In this document: one piece after another, positions 1 through 7,095 of the stretch | Layout of the letters: each line of letters opens with the position of its first letter | Position numbering within the stretch: position 1 is the first letter of the stretch | Source of the DNA: JAAYYM01 sp964483395 | GTDB taxonomy: Bacteria; Bacillota; Clostridia; Lachnospirales; Lachnospiraceae | Length of the DNA: 38,645 nucleotides | Assembly (NCBI GenBank): GCA_964483395.1 | Contig: CAZABT010000013.1 | Location: 1 to 38,645, forward strand | Direction: 5' to 3' | Program-made: the position numbers and the translations under genes | Notes under the pieces: generated by a model | What the model was told of the DNA's origin: nothing | What the model saw: the letters and a program-made list of their open reading frames with translations, nothing else | The model's database searches: none

Positions 1-17
1 GAAGGAGAAGTAAACAA

Positions 18-53
18 CCCCTCCTAGAAGGCAAAAAGCAAGCTAGGGAGGGG
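18..53. repeat. Imperfect inverted repeat, hairpin-like
   Basis: CCCCTCCTAG (18-27) faces CTAGGGAGGGG (43-53), giving a stem of about 10 bp with one bulged base around a 15-base A-rich loop. No T-run follows on the plus strand, and the gene it might serve lies outside the window. The loop sequence recurs once at 79-96 with one change. It may be the remains of a terminator for a gene upstream of the window. Confidence 0.3.
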
Positions 54-170
54 AAAAGAGAGGAAAATAATCCCTCCCAGAAGACAAAAAGCAAGCAGGA
101 AGTATGCATGAAGGGATAATTGAATTATACGAGATAAGGATGGAGAGTATTTTAATAATAAGACAAAGAA

Positions 171-210
171 AAACAAAAACAAGAAAAGAAAGACAAAAAC
201 AAGAAAAGAA
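171..210 (+). repeat. 20-bp tandem repeat upstream of the nuclease gene
   Basis: Two adjacent 20-bp units (171-190 and 191-210) differ at one base, and a further A/G-rich partial copy runs on to about 221. The array ends directly before the ribosome binding site of the next gene. It consists only of A, G and C on the plus strand, so copy number could alter leader length by slippage. That effect is inference. Confidence 0.7.
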
Positions 211-238
211 AGAAAAGAAGAAAGAGAGGAAATGAAAT

Positions 239-1054
239 ATGAGTGATTTGAGGGAAGCTTTATTGAAGCAGCAGGAAGAAATGGAACAGTTGATTGAATG
301 TACGGCAGAAGCAATAAGAACAGCCCCAGAGGGATTTCTACGGATTAAACACAACAACAAAAGGAATGAGTATTATCATAAGCTAAGAAAAAATGGGGAA
401 AATTGCAAGGCTGGGAAGTATATTAGAAAAGAGAACATTAAGCTGGCACGGAGTCTGGCACAAAAGTCGTATGACAAGGAATTGTTGAGTGTTGCGAAGA
501 AGAATTTGGCTCAAATTCAGAGATTTTTGAATTGTTATCAGCCAGATGCTTTAGAGGAAGTGTATTGTAAATTAGGTTCTCATAGGAGAGAGATAGTCAA
601 TCCTAGAATTCTCTCAAAAGAAAAATTCTTGGAAAGATGGGAAAACATGATCTATAAGGGGAAAGGATTTGAGGAAGGGGTAGCAGAAATATATACCAAT
701 AAAGGGGAAAGAGTGCGTTCTAAGTCGGAAAAAATTATTGCTGATATGTTGTTGAATGCAGGGATTCCGTATCGCTATGAATATCCTGTGTATTTGAAGG
801 GGTTTGGAACCGTTTATCCAGATTTCACAGTTCTGAATGTGAAGGAGCGCAAGGAAATATATTGGGAGCACTTTGGTATGATGGATAACCCTGATTATTG
901 TGAGAAAGCACTTTGCAAAATAGATACTTATATCAAAAATGGAATTATTCCGGGAGACCGCTTAATGATCACACATGAGACACTTAAGCAGCCAATTAAA
1001 ACATTTAATATAGATAAAATCATTAAAAACAGGTTGGGGCGTTCTGAATCATAG
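239..1054 (+). CDS. PD-(D/E)XK nuclease-like protein
   Basis: A 271-residue protein in two parts. The first 130 or so residues are charged and helical, with repeated Lys/Glu and no recognised domain. The C-terminal 110 or so residues resemble the VSR/PD-(D/E)XK nuclease fold often found in Firmicute hypothetical proteins. Visible elements are KSEKIIADMLL, in which Glu fits the first helix, then YEYPVYL, then VYPDFTVL with the likely metal-binding Asp, then IYWEHFGMMDNPDY, in which Glu fits the E of E-x-K and His stands where Lys is usual. The start is set by AGAGAGGA at 223-230 just upstream of ATG 239. It stands alone, with no methylase or helicase nearby, so a restriction role cannot be argued. 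The fold assignment is moderate and the substrate is unknown. Confidence 0.65.
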   Translation: MSDLREALLKQQEEMEQLIECTAEAIRTAPEGFLRIKHNNKRNEYYHKLRKNGENCKAGKYIRKENIKLARSLAQKSYDKELLSVAKKNLAQIQRFLNCYQPDALEEVYCKLGSHRREIVNPRILSKEKFLERWENMIYKGKGFEEGVAEIYTNKGERVRSKSEKIIADMLLNAGIPYRYEYPVYLKGFGTVYPDFTVLNVKERKEIYWEHFGMMDNPDYCEKALCKIDTYIKNGIIPGDRLMITHETLKQPIKTFNIDKIIKNRLGRSES

Positions 1055-1158
1055 TTTTGGATTCCTTATTTTATGGCATTTTTTGAAAGTTGTTCATTAC
1101 ATTACTGACAGATTCAGGCTTCTGTGGATAAAACTACGGAAACTCAAGCAGTTCTATC
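1055..1158. other. Gene-free spacer after the nuclease gene
   Basis: I see no RNA gene or convincing terminator in this stretch. The next signals are the marR promoter and operator elements that begin at 1159. Confidence 0.4.
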
Positions 1159-1197
1159 TTGACATAAATGGTTCTATATAGTACCATTTTATATAAT
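1159..1197 (+). promoter_or_regulatory. marR promoter with palindromic operator
   Basis: A TTGACA hexamer lies at 1159-1164 and a perfect TATAAT at 1192-1197. They are too far apart to form one promoter. TTGACA could pair with TACCAT at 1182-1187 (17-bp spacer), or TATAAT could pair with a poor -35. Between them ATGGTTCTATATAGTACCAT (1168-1187) is a 20-bp palindrome with 9 of 10 positions paired. Its size and symmetry suit a MarR dimer, and its position would block either promoter. Autoregulation by the adjacent marR is the natural reading but is inferred. Confidence 0.6.
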
Positions 1198-1276
1198 ACT
1201 ATTACTATTCCAAAGCAAAAAGGCAAAGGAAAATAGAATTAAAAGAGAATTGTGGACGTAAGGGGTAGCGAAAAGT

Positions 1277-1308
1277 AGGACAAGTGATGATAAGGACAAG
1301 TGATGATA
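1277..1308 (+). repeat. 16-bp tandem duplication across the marR start
   Basis: AGGACAAGTGATGATA occurs at 1277-1292 and again at 1293-1308, with the start of a third copy (AGGACAA) at 1309-1315. Each copy holds an ATG, and the preceding AAGGA can act as a ribosome binding site. Because 16 is not a multiple of three, the upstream ATG (1287) is out of frame with marR and ATG 1303 is in frame. Confidence 0.8.
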
Positions 1309-1740
1309 AGGACAAATGGTGGTTTTCTGATCAGCCAGATAAAACAGATTCAGGGGCGTGTGTTTGAACGGCTGTTGACAGAGGCTGGAATTGATGAATT
1401 TAATGGAGCACAGGGTCGTATTCTTTATGTTTTATGGAAGGAAGACAATCTTCCGATTGCTATGCTGTCCAAGAGGACTGGACTTGCTAAGAATACGCTT
1501 ACGGCAATGCTGGAACGAATGGAAGCTGCTGGGCATATTACCCGTGCACCAGATGCACAGGACAGACGACAGACTCGTATATGCCTCACCGTTGCTGCAC
1601 ACGGACTAAGAAAACAATATGAAGATGTTTCAGAACAGATGACAGCACTGTTTTATGAGGGGTTTTCCGATGACGAAGTCATTTTGTTTGAAAACACATT
1701 GACACGAATTCTGAACAATTTGGAGAGACACCCAAAATGA
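1303..1740 (+). CDS. MarR family transcriptional regulator
   Basis: A 145-residue winged-helix regulator of standard MarR length. Residues 1-15 contain the GGFLISQIKQIQGR helix typical of this subgroup. The recognition region reads MLSKRTGLAKNTLTAMLERME (about 61-81), followed by the wing with the conserved DRRQTRICLT (about 89-98). The C-terminal helices give the dimer interface. ATG 1303 has AAGGA six bases upstream. GTG 1300 is a possible start one codon earlier. The palindrome at 1168-1187 is a plausible binding site. The next gene, a flavoprotein-fold protein, is the likely co-regulated target, but a gap lies between them. Confidence 0.88.
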   Translation: MIRTNGGFLISQIKQIQGRVFERLLTEAGIDEFNGAQGRILYVLWKEDNLPIAMLSKRTGLAKNTLTAMLERMEAAGHITRAPDAQDRRQTRICLTVAAHGLRKQYEDVSEQMTALFYEGFSDDEVILFENTLTRILNNLERHPK

Positions 1741-1776
1741 TGAAAATCATAATTCATTGGAATGAATATAAAAGAA

Positions 1777-1876
1777 NNNNNNNNNNNNNNNNNNNNNNNN
1801 NNNNNNNNNNNNNNNNNNNNNNNNNNNNNNNNNNNNNNNNNNNNNNNNNNNNNNNNNNNNNNNNNNNNNNNNNNNN
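1777..1876. other. Assembly gap (100 N)
   Basis: Exactly 100 unknown bases. The right flank (about 1877-1929) is a tandem array of 13-14-bp units of the type GAAGAACCAAAAT, so the gap probably hides more of the same array. The true length is unknown. Confidence 0.95.
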
Positions 1877-1929
1877 TAGAAGAACCAAAGTAGAGAAACC
1901 AAAATGAAGAACCAAAATGAAGAAACCAA
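1877..1929 (+). repeat. A-rich 13-14-bp tandem repeat next to the gap
   Basis: About four degenerate units of the form GAAGAACCAAAAT run from the gap edge to just before the GGAGG of the next gene. Two of them (AGAAACCAAAATGAAGAACC and the following unit) are nearly identical. The array is noncoding and forms the leader of the flavoprotein gene. Confidence 0.75.
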
Positions 1930-1946
1930 ATGGAGGTACATGATAA

Positions 1947-2369
1947 ATGATGAGAGATGTGGAAAAAACAATCGGAAATCTGATTGCTAAACGGAAGACG
2001 GCTTATATCAGTTCTATTGATGAGGAGGGGTTCCCGAATACAAAGGCAATGCTACCGGCTAGAAAGACGGTTGGAATCAAGGAATTTTATTTTACGACCA
2101 ATACATCTTCCATGCGTGTTGAGCAGTATCGCAAAAACCCTAAGGCCTGCGTTTATTATGCAGATACGAGATTTTTCAGGGGCGTCATGCTGAAGGGAAC
2201 GATGGAAGTGCTGACAGATGCTGACATCAAGCATGAATGCTGGCGGATAGGAGATGACATGTACTATTCGGAGGGAAAAGACGATCCGGATTATTGTATT
2301 CTGAAATTTACAGCTTATGCAGGCAGATACTATGCAAACTTTAAGAAAGAAAGCTTTACGATTGAATAA
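1947..2369 (+). CDS. Pyridoxamine 5'-phosphate oxidase-fold protein
   Basis: A 140-residue protein with the split-barrel FMN-binding fold of the PNPOx-like family. Recognisable blocks are KRKTAYISSIDEEGFPNTKAML (residues 14-35), the strand EFYFTTNTSS, the segment RKNPKACVYYAD, and RGVMLKGTMEVLTD. It lacks the C-terminal substrate region of true PdxH, so vitamin B6 synthesis is unlikely. A flavin- or heme-linked reductase or stress role is more usual for this size. GGAGG at 1932-1936 precedes ATG 1947 by ten bases, and ATG 1950 is an in-frame alternative. It lies downstream of marR and may belong to its regulon. The last codons are duplicated just past the stop. Confidence 0.8.
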   Translation: MMRDVEKTIGNLIAKRKTAYISSIDEEGFPNTKAMLPARKTVGIKEFYFTTNTSSMRVEQYRKNPKACVYYADTRFFRGVMLKGTMEVLTDADIKHECWRIGDDMYYSEGKDDPDYCILKFTAYAGRYYANFKKESFTIE

Positions 2370-2403
2370 AATGGAATAGAGAAGGAAAGCTTTACGATTG
2401 AAT
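2349..2403 (+). repeat. Direct repeat of the gene's 3' end
   Basis: GAAAGCTTTACGATTGAAT occurs at 2349-2367, encoding the C-terminal ESFTIE of the preceding gene, and again at 2385-2403 beyond its stop codon. The copies are identical over 19 bp and 36 bp apart. This looks like a small segmental duplication of the gene end. Confidence 0.8.
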
Positions 2404-2464
2404 CAGATAGATATAGAAGCGGAAAACTGTTGTATTTCAATGGAGTTTCGGATAGAATAGGGGT

Positions 2465-3448
2465 ATGAAGAGCATCATTGAAGACATCAAAAATAATAGC
2501 TATAAGACAGTTTATCTGTTGTATGGTGATGAGGCATACCTGAAAAAGCAGTACAAGGATAAATTGAAAAATGCATTGTCTGCATCGGATGATACGATGA
2601 ATTATGCATATTTTGAAGGCAAAGACATCAATGCAAAAGCGGTGATTGATCTAGCAGCAACAATGCCGTTTTTGGCAGAGCATAGGCTGATCATCATGGA
2701 GAACACAGGATTTTTCAAAAGCTCCAATGAGGATATGGCCTCTTTTGCGAAAGAAATTCCGGAAACGACCTGTATGGTATTCGTAGAGCAGGAAGTAGAT
2801 AAGCGAAGCAAGATGTTTAAGGCGGTGAAGGATGCAGGCCGTGTCATTGAGATGGCACGACAGGATGAAGGCACTTTGAAACGCTGGATCATGGGAATCT
2901 TGAAGCGTGAAAACAAGACGCTGACAGAGCAGACCCTGAACCTGTTTTTGCAAAAAGCAGGAGATGATATGGAAAACATCGAAAAAGAGCTTGAGAAGCT
3001 GATCTGTTACTGTATGGGCAGAGAGATTATCACAAGCGAGGATGTGGAAGCAGTCTGTGTAACCAGGGTCACCAATCAGATATTTGATATGATCAATGCC
3101 ATTGCTGAGAAGCGTCAGGAGGCAGCATTGTCGTTGTACAAGAATCTGCTGACTCTGAAGGAGCCACCGATGCGGATTCTTTTTCTCATTGCCAGACAGT
3201 TCAATCTGCTCATGCAGGTCAAGGCAATGCGTGCTGCAGGAAACAACAACCAGAGTATTGCAGAAAAAACGGGACTGCATGGTTTTATTGTCGGCAAATA
3301 TATTACGCAGTCGGGTAAATTTACACGTGAAATGCTGCGGGAGGCAGTGGAAGCCTGCGTCAATACAGAAGAGGCAGTTAAGACAGGCAGGATGAATGAT
3401 GTCATGAGTGTAGAACTCCTGATTATCAAATATAGCAGTCAATCATAG
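2465..3448 (+). CDS. holA: DNA polymerase III subunit delta
   Basis: A 327-residue clamp-loader delta subunit, which opens the beta sliding clamp during replication. The N-terminus TVYLLYGDEAYLKKQYKDKL (residues 15-34) is the characteristic HolA opening. The middle carries the degenerate AAA+ fold, including MARQDEGTLKRWI and MENIEKELEKLICY. The C-terminal helical collar contains EPPMRILFLIARQFNLLMQ. Length and start agree with the family. The ribosome binding site is poor: AGGGGT nearly abuts ATG 2465. As in many Firmicutes it stands near unrelated small genes. A short inverted repeat follows it. Confidence 0.93.
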   Translation: MKSIIEDIKNNSYKTVYLLYGDEAYLKKQYKDKLKNALSASDDTMNYAYFEGKDINAKAVIDLAATMPFLAEHRLIIMENTGFFKSSNEDMASFAKEIPETTCMVFVEQEVDKRSKMFKAVKDAGRVIEMARQDEGTLKRWIMGILKRENKTLTEQTLNLFLQKAGDDMENIEKELEKLICYCMGREIITSEDVEAVCVTRVTNQIFDMINAIAEKRQEAALSLYKNLLTLKEPPMRILFLIARQFNLLMQVKAMRAAGNNNQSIAEKTGLHGFIVGKYITQSGKFTREMLREAVEACVNTEEAVKTGRMNDVMSVELLIIKYSSQS

Positions 3449-3454
3449 CAACAG

Positions 3455-3469
3455 ACGGTCAATGACCGT
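3455..3469. repeat. Perfect short inverted repeat between holA and the next gene
   Basis: ACGGTCA, one base, TGACCGT: seven-base arms around a single central A. With no T-run it is not a terminator. It may be a protein-binding site or chance. Confidence 0.3.
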
Positions 3470-3487
3470 AATCAGAGAAAAGAGGTT

Positions 3488-3766
3488 ATGACAATGGATG
3501 AGTTTCAAAAGGTAGTACAGGACATCGTAGACAAGACAAAGGAGCTGACAGGCGCGGCAAAGATCCATGCGGATATCAAGAATGAAGAACTGAAGATTCA
3601 GAGAAAGTATTACGAACTTGGCAAGAAGTATTATGAACTGTATAAGGATGCCCCGGAGCAGGCAATGAAGGAGTATGTTGACGCAATCGACGGCTGCAAT
3701 GCAAAAATCTGGGACTGCAAAGAGAAGCTGGATGAGATGAAAGCGCATGATGCACAGAAGGATTAA
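3488..3766 (+). CDS. Small helical protein of unknown function
   Basis: A 92-residue protein predicted by eye to be almost all helix, rich in Lys, Glu and Tyr. The core NEELKIQRKYYELGKKYYELYKD (about residues 34-56) resembles the N-terminal helical part of small Clostridia proteins that often end in a zinc ribbon. That ribbon is absent here: the two Cys residues (in DGCNAKIWDCKEK) are six residues apart and do not form a CxxC pair. AGAGG at 3480-3484 supports ATG 3488, and ATG 3494 is possible. No signal peptide or membrane segment is present. I do not recognise a function. Confidence 0.7.
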   Translation: MTMDEFQKVVQDIVDKTKELTGAAKIHADIKNEELKIQRKYYELGKKYYELYKDAPEQAMKEYVDAIDGCNAKIWDCKEKLDEMKAHDAQKD

Positions 3767-3816
3767 CTTTACCTTTGTGAATTGTCTGTGAATTAAACGC
3801 AAAACAGTATAATGAC

Positions 3817-3845
3817 TTGCAATTCGCACGCCCTTGAGGTATACT
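3817..3845 (+). promoter_or_regulatory. Promoter of the flaG-like/flagellin genes
   Basis: TTGCAA (3817-3822), a 17-bp spacer and TATACT (3840-3845) form a good sigma-A-type promoter. A separate TATAAT is present at about 3809-3814 without a clear -35. I see no flagellar sigma-D element (GCCGATAT type) here, which is notable for a flagellin transcript. Confidence 0.6.
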
Positions 3846-3935
3846 TATCTTAGGAACATGGGCATTGCTATGAATGGGCAAAAATACCCTGACAAATGCC
3901 TTGGATAGAATCAAGTATCACATGGAGGTGGTATG

Positions 3936-4412
3936 ATGAGTGTAGAGACGATTCAAAGTGTCTCAATCAATGCATCAGACACGAAGCTGCCCAAGCTGCA
4001 TCAGATGAATGTTAATGAAAGACGCGAATCTGCCGCAGACTCTCATGCAGTGATCGACCCGGAGGTGAAGGAACTGGAGACAGTCATTCCTTCCATTGCC
4101 GCTACAAAGAAAACACAGCAGGTCATCAATGCAAAGGTGAAGCAGACACAGGAAGAGCGCAGTGAAGAAAGTGCTTCCGAGAAAAAATACAATGAAGTTA
4201 TGACGGAAAAGGCAGTGGAAAATGCCAACAACCGGATACGCAGCACGAAGACGAATGCAAAGTTTGCCTATAATGAAGACATTAACAGAATTACGATTAC
4301 CATTACAGATGCAGACAATGAGGTCGTTAAGGAGATTCCTCCCGAAGCCACTCAGAAGATGCTGGAACGTATCCATACCTTCTCCGGAATGATGATGGAT
4401 GAAGAAGCTTAA
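3936..4412 (+). CDS. FlaG-like flagellar protein
   Basis: A 158-residue protein whose last 60 or so residues match the FlaG family: KFAYNEDINRITITITDADN then EVVKEIPPEATQKMLERIH, compared with the family pattern of a beta pair ending in REIPPE. FlaG proteins affect filament length and are usually encoded next to flagellin or fliD. The first 95 residues are polar and low in hydrophobics, without a recognised domain, so the protein is longer than typical FlaG (about 110-120). GGAGG at 3924-3928 fits ATG 3936 best (seven bases), and ATG 3933 is also possible. It is followed 20 bp later by flagellin, almost certainly co-transcribed. Confidence 0.8.
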   Translation: MSVETIQSVSINASDTKLPKLHQMNVNERRESAADSHAVIDPEVKELETVIPSIAATKKTQQVINAKVKQTQEERSEESASEKKYNEVMTEKAVENANNRIRSTKTNAKFAYNEDINRITITITDADNEVVKEIPPEATQKMLERIHTFSGMMMDEEA

Positions 4413-4432
4413 AATACAAGGAGGTAGATTAT

Positions 4433-5200
4433 ATGTCAAGTATACAGGGAGTCACATCAGGAATCAGTACCGATTACAGTCAGATTGCAAGTGGAAAGCG
4501 CATTAATTCCGCAGCGGATGATGCAGCAGGGTTGACAGTTGCCAAGAAAATGGAATCACAGACCAAAGGTCTGGATGCCGGAACCTCCAATGCACAGTCA
4601 GGCAAGGATGCATTGAATATTGCGGACGGAGCCCTTGGAGGAATCAATGATTATTTGCAGAGAATCTATGAACTCAGTGTAAAGGCATCTAATGGATTGA
4701 ACTCAGGCAGCGATCTCAGTTCCATGCAGAAAGAAGTGGATCAGTTGATGCAGGGTATTACCGAGACTGCTTCCAATACAGAATACAACACGATGAAGCT
4801 GGTTGACGGCAGTATGGCAGATATGAGTCTTGCAACCAATCCGGATGGTACGGGGCAGTCCATTAAAATGGCAAATGCAACGCTGGAATCACTTGGAATT
4901 GATGGATATGATCTGACAGGCAGCTTTGATATCAACCGCATCACCACTGCAATGGACAGGGTGAATGAAGCGAGAAGTGCAGGCGGAGCAGCCTCCACTG
5001 CAATGGACTATGCAATTGATTATAATAAATATGCATCTCAGAATACGACTGCGGCGCAGAGCCGAATCGAGGATCTGGATGTACCGAAGGCGATTTCGGA
5101 ACAGAAGAAAAATGAAGTGTTGGATGAGTATCAGATGATGATGCAGAAGCAGAAAATGGAGACAGAGTCCAATTCAGTTTTAGGATTGTTTAAGTTCTAA
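4433..5200 (+). CDS. Flagellin, short form with trimmed N-terminus
   Basis: A 255-residue flagellin. The N-terminal domain shows IASGKRINSAADDAAGLTVA (about 17-36), then ALNIADGALGGINDYLQRIYELSVKA. The C-terminal domain shows NTTAAQSRIEDLD and ends in SVLGLF, matching the GVLSLL-type end of canonical flagellins. The variable D2/D3 region is nearly absent. Canonical flagellin has some 15-20 more residues before the SSGxRIN-type motif, so the N-terminal D0 helix is shortened here. AAGGAGG at 4418-4424 confirms the start. A terminator follows. No other structural flagellar genes are in the window. It may be a minor filament protein or a flagellin-like secreted protein. Confidence 0.88.
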   Translation: MSSIQGVTSGISTDYSQIASGKRINSAADDAAGLTVAKKMESQTKGLDAGTSNAQSGKDALNIADGALGGINDYLQRIYELSVKASNGLNSGSDLSSMQKEVDQLMQGITETASNTEYNTMKLVDGSMADMSLATNPDGTGQSIKMANATLESLGIDGYDLTGSFDINRITTAMDRVNEARSAGGAASTAMDYAIDYNKYASQNTTAAQSRIEDLDVPKAISEQKKNEVLDEYQMMMQKQKMETESNSVLGLFKF

Positions 5201-5223
5201 GTAGATGTGAGAGACGAATGATG

Positions 5224-5258
5224 AAAACAGTATCACATAAACGGTGGTACTGTTTTCT
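5224..5258 (+). terminator. Rho-independent terminator after flagellin
   Basis: AAAACAGTATCAC (5224-5236) pairs with GTGGTACTGTTTT (5244-5256): 13 bp including one G-T wobble, loop ATAAACG, and a TTTT-C-TT tail. Confidence 0.85.
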
Positions 5259-5350
5259 TAATGTCACACCATAAACGGTAGACATTGGCAGACGATATGC
5301 AGCGGGATACGGCAGACGTGACCGTCAATGGCAGAAAGAGGAGAAGCAGT

Positions 5351-5989
5351 ATGAGACAGAATCCACAGGCACTGGAGATTTACAGACATTTCAAGGGGAA
5401 ATACTATCAGATTGTAGCAATGGCAATGCATACAGAGACAAGTGAGGAACTGGTCATTTACAGGCCTCTTTATGATAACGCCAGAATCTATGCCCGCCCG
5501 CTTGGAATGTTCATGAGTGAGGTAGATCATGAACAATATCCGGAAGTAAAACAGCAGTATCGGTTTGAACGCGTTGATTTCGATGAGGCGCAGTCTTCTG
5601 GACAGGCATTTGCACAGAAAGAGGCACATGCATCGGAAAATGTAACAGCAGATCGGGCAGCAGAGAGCGTTGGAAACAGTCGGTCAGCGGAAGAAGTGCA
5701 TCATGAAAGCAGAAATCAGAATGCGTATGGCGGCGGAAGAACTGCAGGCGTCAGAGAGCAGCGGGAGCATAAGGAGTTTACAGTGATGGATTTTCTGGAC
5801 GCTGATACTTATGAAAAAAAGCTTGAAATACTCAGGTTGCTGCGCAATAAAATGGATGACAATATGATGAATACCATTGCAGTATCCCTTGATCTGGAAC
5901 CAAAGGGAACCTCCATTGAGGAGAAGTATGAGGATCTCAAGTATTGTCTGGCGACATTGGAGAAATACGAATGCAATCGTTTGAGATAA
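5351..5989 (+). CDS. DUF1653 domain protein
   Basis: A 212-residue protein. Residues 8-75 or so are a DUF1653 domain: IYRHFKGKYYQIVAMAMHTE, ELVIYRPLYD and ARPLGMFMSEVDHEQYP. This small beta domain is widespread, but its biochemical role is not known to me. A low-complexity polar linker follows (residues about 80-145). The C-terminal segment EFTVMDFLDADTYEKKLEIL through CLATLEKYE is helical and is seen in Lachnospiraceae versions. AGAGGAG at 5337-5343 supports ATG 5351, while upstream in-frame TTG 5285 and ATG 5297 lack a ribosome site. Its end overlaps the mutY start by 19 bases, so translation is probably coupled. Confidence 0.78.
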   Translation: MRQNPQALEIYRHFKGKYYQIVAMAMHTETSEELVIYRPLYDNARIYARPLGMFMSEVDHEQYPEVKQQYRFERVDFDEAQSSGQAFAQKEAHASENVTADRAAESVGNSRSAEEVHHESRNQNAYGGGRTAGVREQREHKEFTVMDFLDADTYEKKLEILRLLRNKMDDNMMNTIAVSLDLEPKGTSIEEKYEDLKYCLATLEKYECNRLR

Positions 5990-7059
5990 CGACAGACATT
6001 GAAAAATTGCTAGAATGGTTTGCGCATCATGCACGCAGGCTTCCATGGCGTGAAAAACGGACACCCTATCGTATCTGGGTGTCTGAAATCATGCTGCAGC
6101 AGACACGTGTGGAGGCGGTCAAGGGATATTTTGAACGCTTCATGGAACAGCTTCCGGAGGTACAGGATTTGGCATTGGTGCCAGAGGATGCTCTGCTGAA
6201 GCTTTGGGAAGGCTTGGGCTATTATAATCGTGTTAGAAATATGCAGCGGGCAGCAGGCATCGTTTGTGAGCAGTATGGCGGAAAACTGCCGGCTGATTAC
6301 GAAGCACTTCAGAAGCTGCCGGGAATCGGTACTTATACGGCCGGAGCAATTGCGTCTCAGGCATTTGAGATCCCGGAGCCGGCAGTAGACGGAAATGTAT
6401 TGCGTATTCTGGCCAGAATTGACGGAGATGACAGCGATATTGCAGATACGGCAGTCAAGGCAGAAGCAGAAAAGAGACTGCGTCATATTATGCAGACGAT
6501 TTTGCCGAAAGGACAGGCAGGAAATTTTAATCAGGCCCTTATGGAGCTTGGAGCTACTGTTTGTGTGCCAAATGGTGCACCCAAATGTGAAATATGTCCA
6601 ATGCAGTTCAGATGTGTGGCATTTGCAGAAAACCGACAGGATTTTCTGCCGGTGAAAGCTCCGAAGAAGCCGCGCGTGATCGAAGATAAAACGGTGCTGG
6701 TCATTGTGAATGACAGACAGGTATTGATCAGAAAGCGAGGGAAAAAGGGTCTGCTGGCGGGAATGTATGAGTTTCCGAATACGGAGGGCTTTTTGGACGA
6801 GCAGGAGGCACTGAAGTATGTGGAAGCGCTGGGCTTTATGAGCCTTCGTATAGAATCGGTGCCTGATACGAAGCATATTTTCACACATCGTGAATGGCAT
6901 ATGAAAGCCTATCGCATCAATGTGGCAGACGAACCTGATATGGAAAAACTGCCACAGGAGTTTCTGTTTGTAAATCGTACGCAGATCGAAGAAAGCTATG
7001 CCATTCCGTCTGCATTTTCAAGGTTTACGAAATATGTTAAGCTGTGTTACAATGATTAA
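5971..7059 (+). CDS. mutY: A/G-specific adenine glycosylase
   Basis: A 362-residue MutY, which removes adenine mispaired with 8-oxoguanine. Motifs in order: LPWREKRTPYRIWVSEIMLQ with the catalytic Glu in SEIMLQQTRVE, GLGYYNRVRNM, helix-hairpin-helix LPGIGTYTAGAIAS, catalytic Asp in PAVDGNVLRIL, and an iron-sulfur loop with Cys spacing C-x6-C-x2-C-x5-C (CEICPMQFRC forms its end). The C-terminal NUDIX-like domain (about 230-362) recognises 8-oxoG and contains FTHREWHM. ATG 5971 with GGAGA at 5959-5963 is preferred over upstream TTG 5944. The gene overlaps the DUF1653 gene. Confidence 0.95.
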   Translation: MQSFEITTDIEKLLEWFAHHARRLPWREKRTPYRIWVSEIMLQQTRVEAVKGYFERFMEQLPEVQDLALVPEDALLKLWEGLGYYNRVRNMQRAAGIVCEQYGGKLPADYEALQKLPGIGTYTAGAIASQAFEIPEPAVDGNVLRILARIDGDDSDIADTAVKAEAEKRLRHIMQTILPKGQAGNFNQALMELGATVCVPNGAPKCEICPMQFRCVAFAENRQDFLPVKAPKKPRVIEDKTVLVIVNDRQVLIRKRGKKGLLAGMYEFPNTEGFLDEQEALKYVEALGFMSLRIESVPDTKHIFTHREWHMKAYRINVADEPDMEKLPQEFLFVNRTQIEESYAIPSAFSRFTKYVKLCYND

Positions 7060-7095
7060 AACATTTTCTGCAAATAAAAGTACGCTGGAGGTTCT

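Noticed and set aside
2651..3442. A 263-codon minus-strand frame
   Set aside because: Antisense shadow of holA, with no recognisable domain.
6010..6900. A 296-codon minus-strand frame
   Set aside because: Antisense to mutY, with Cys/His/Arg-rich composition typical of shadow frames and no ribosome site.
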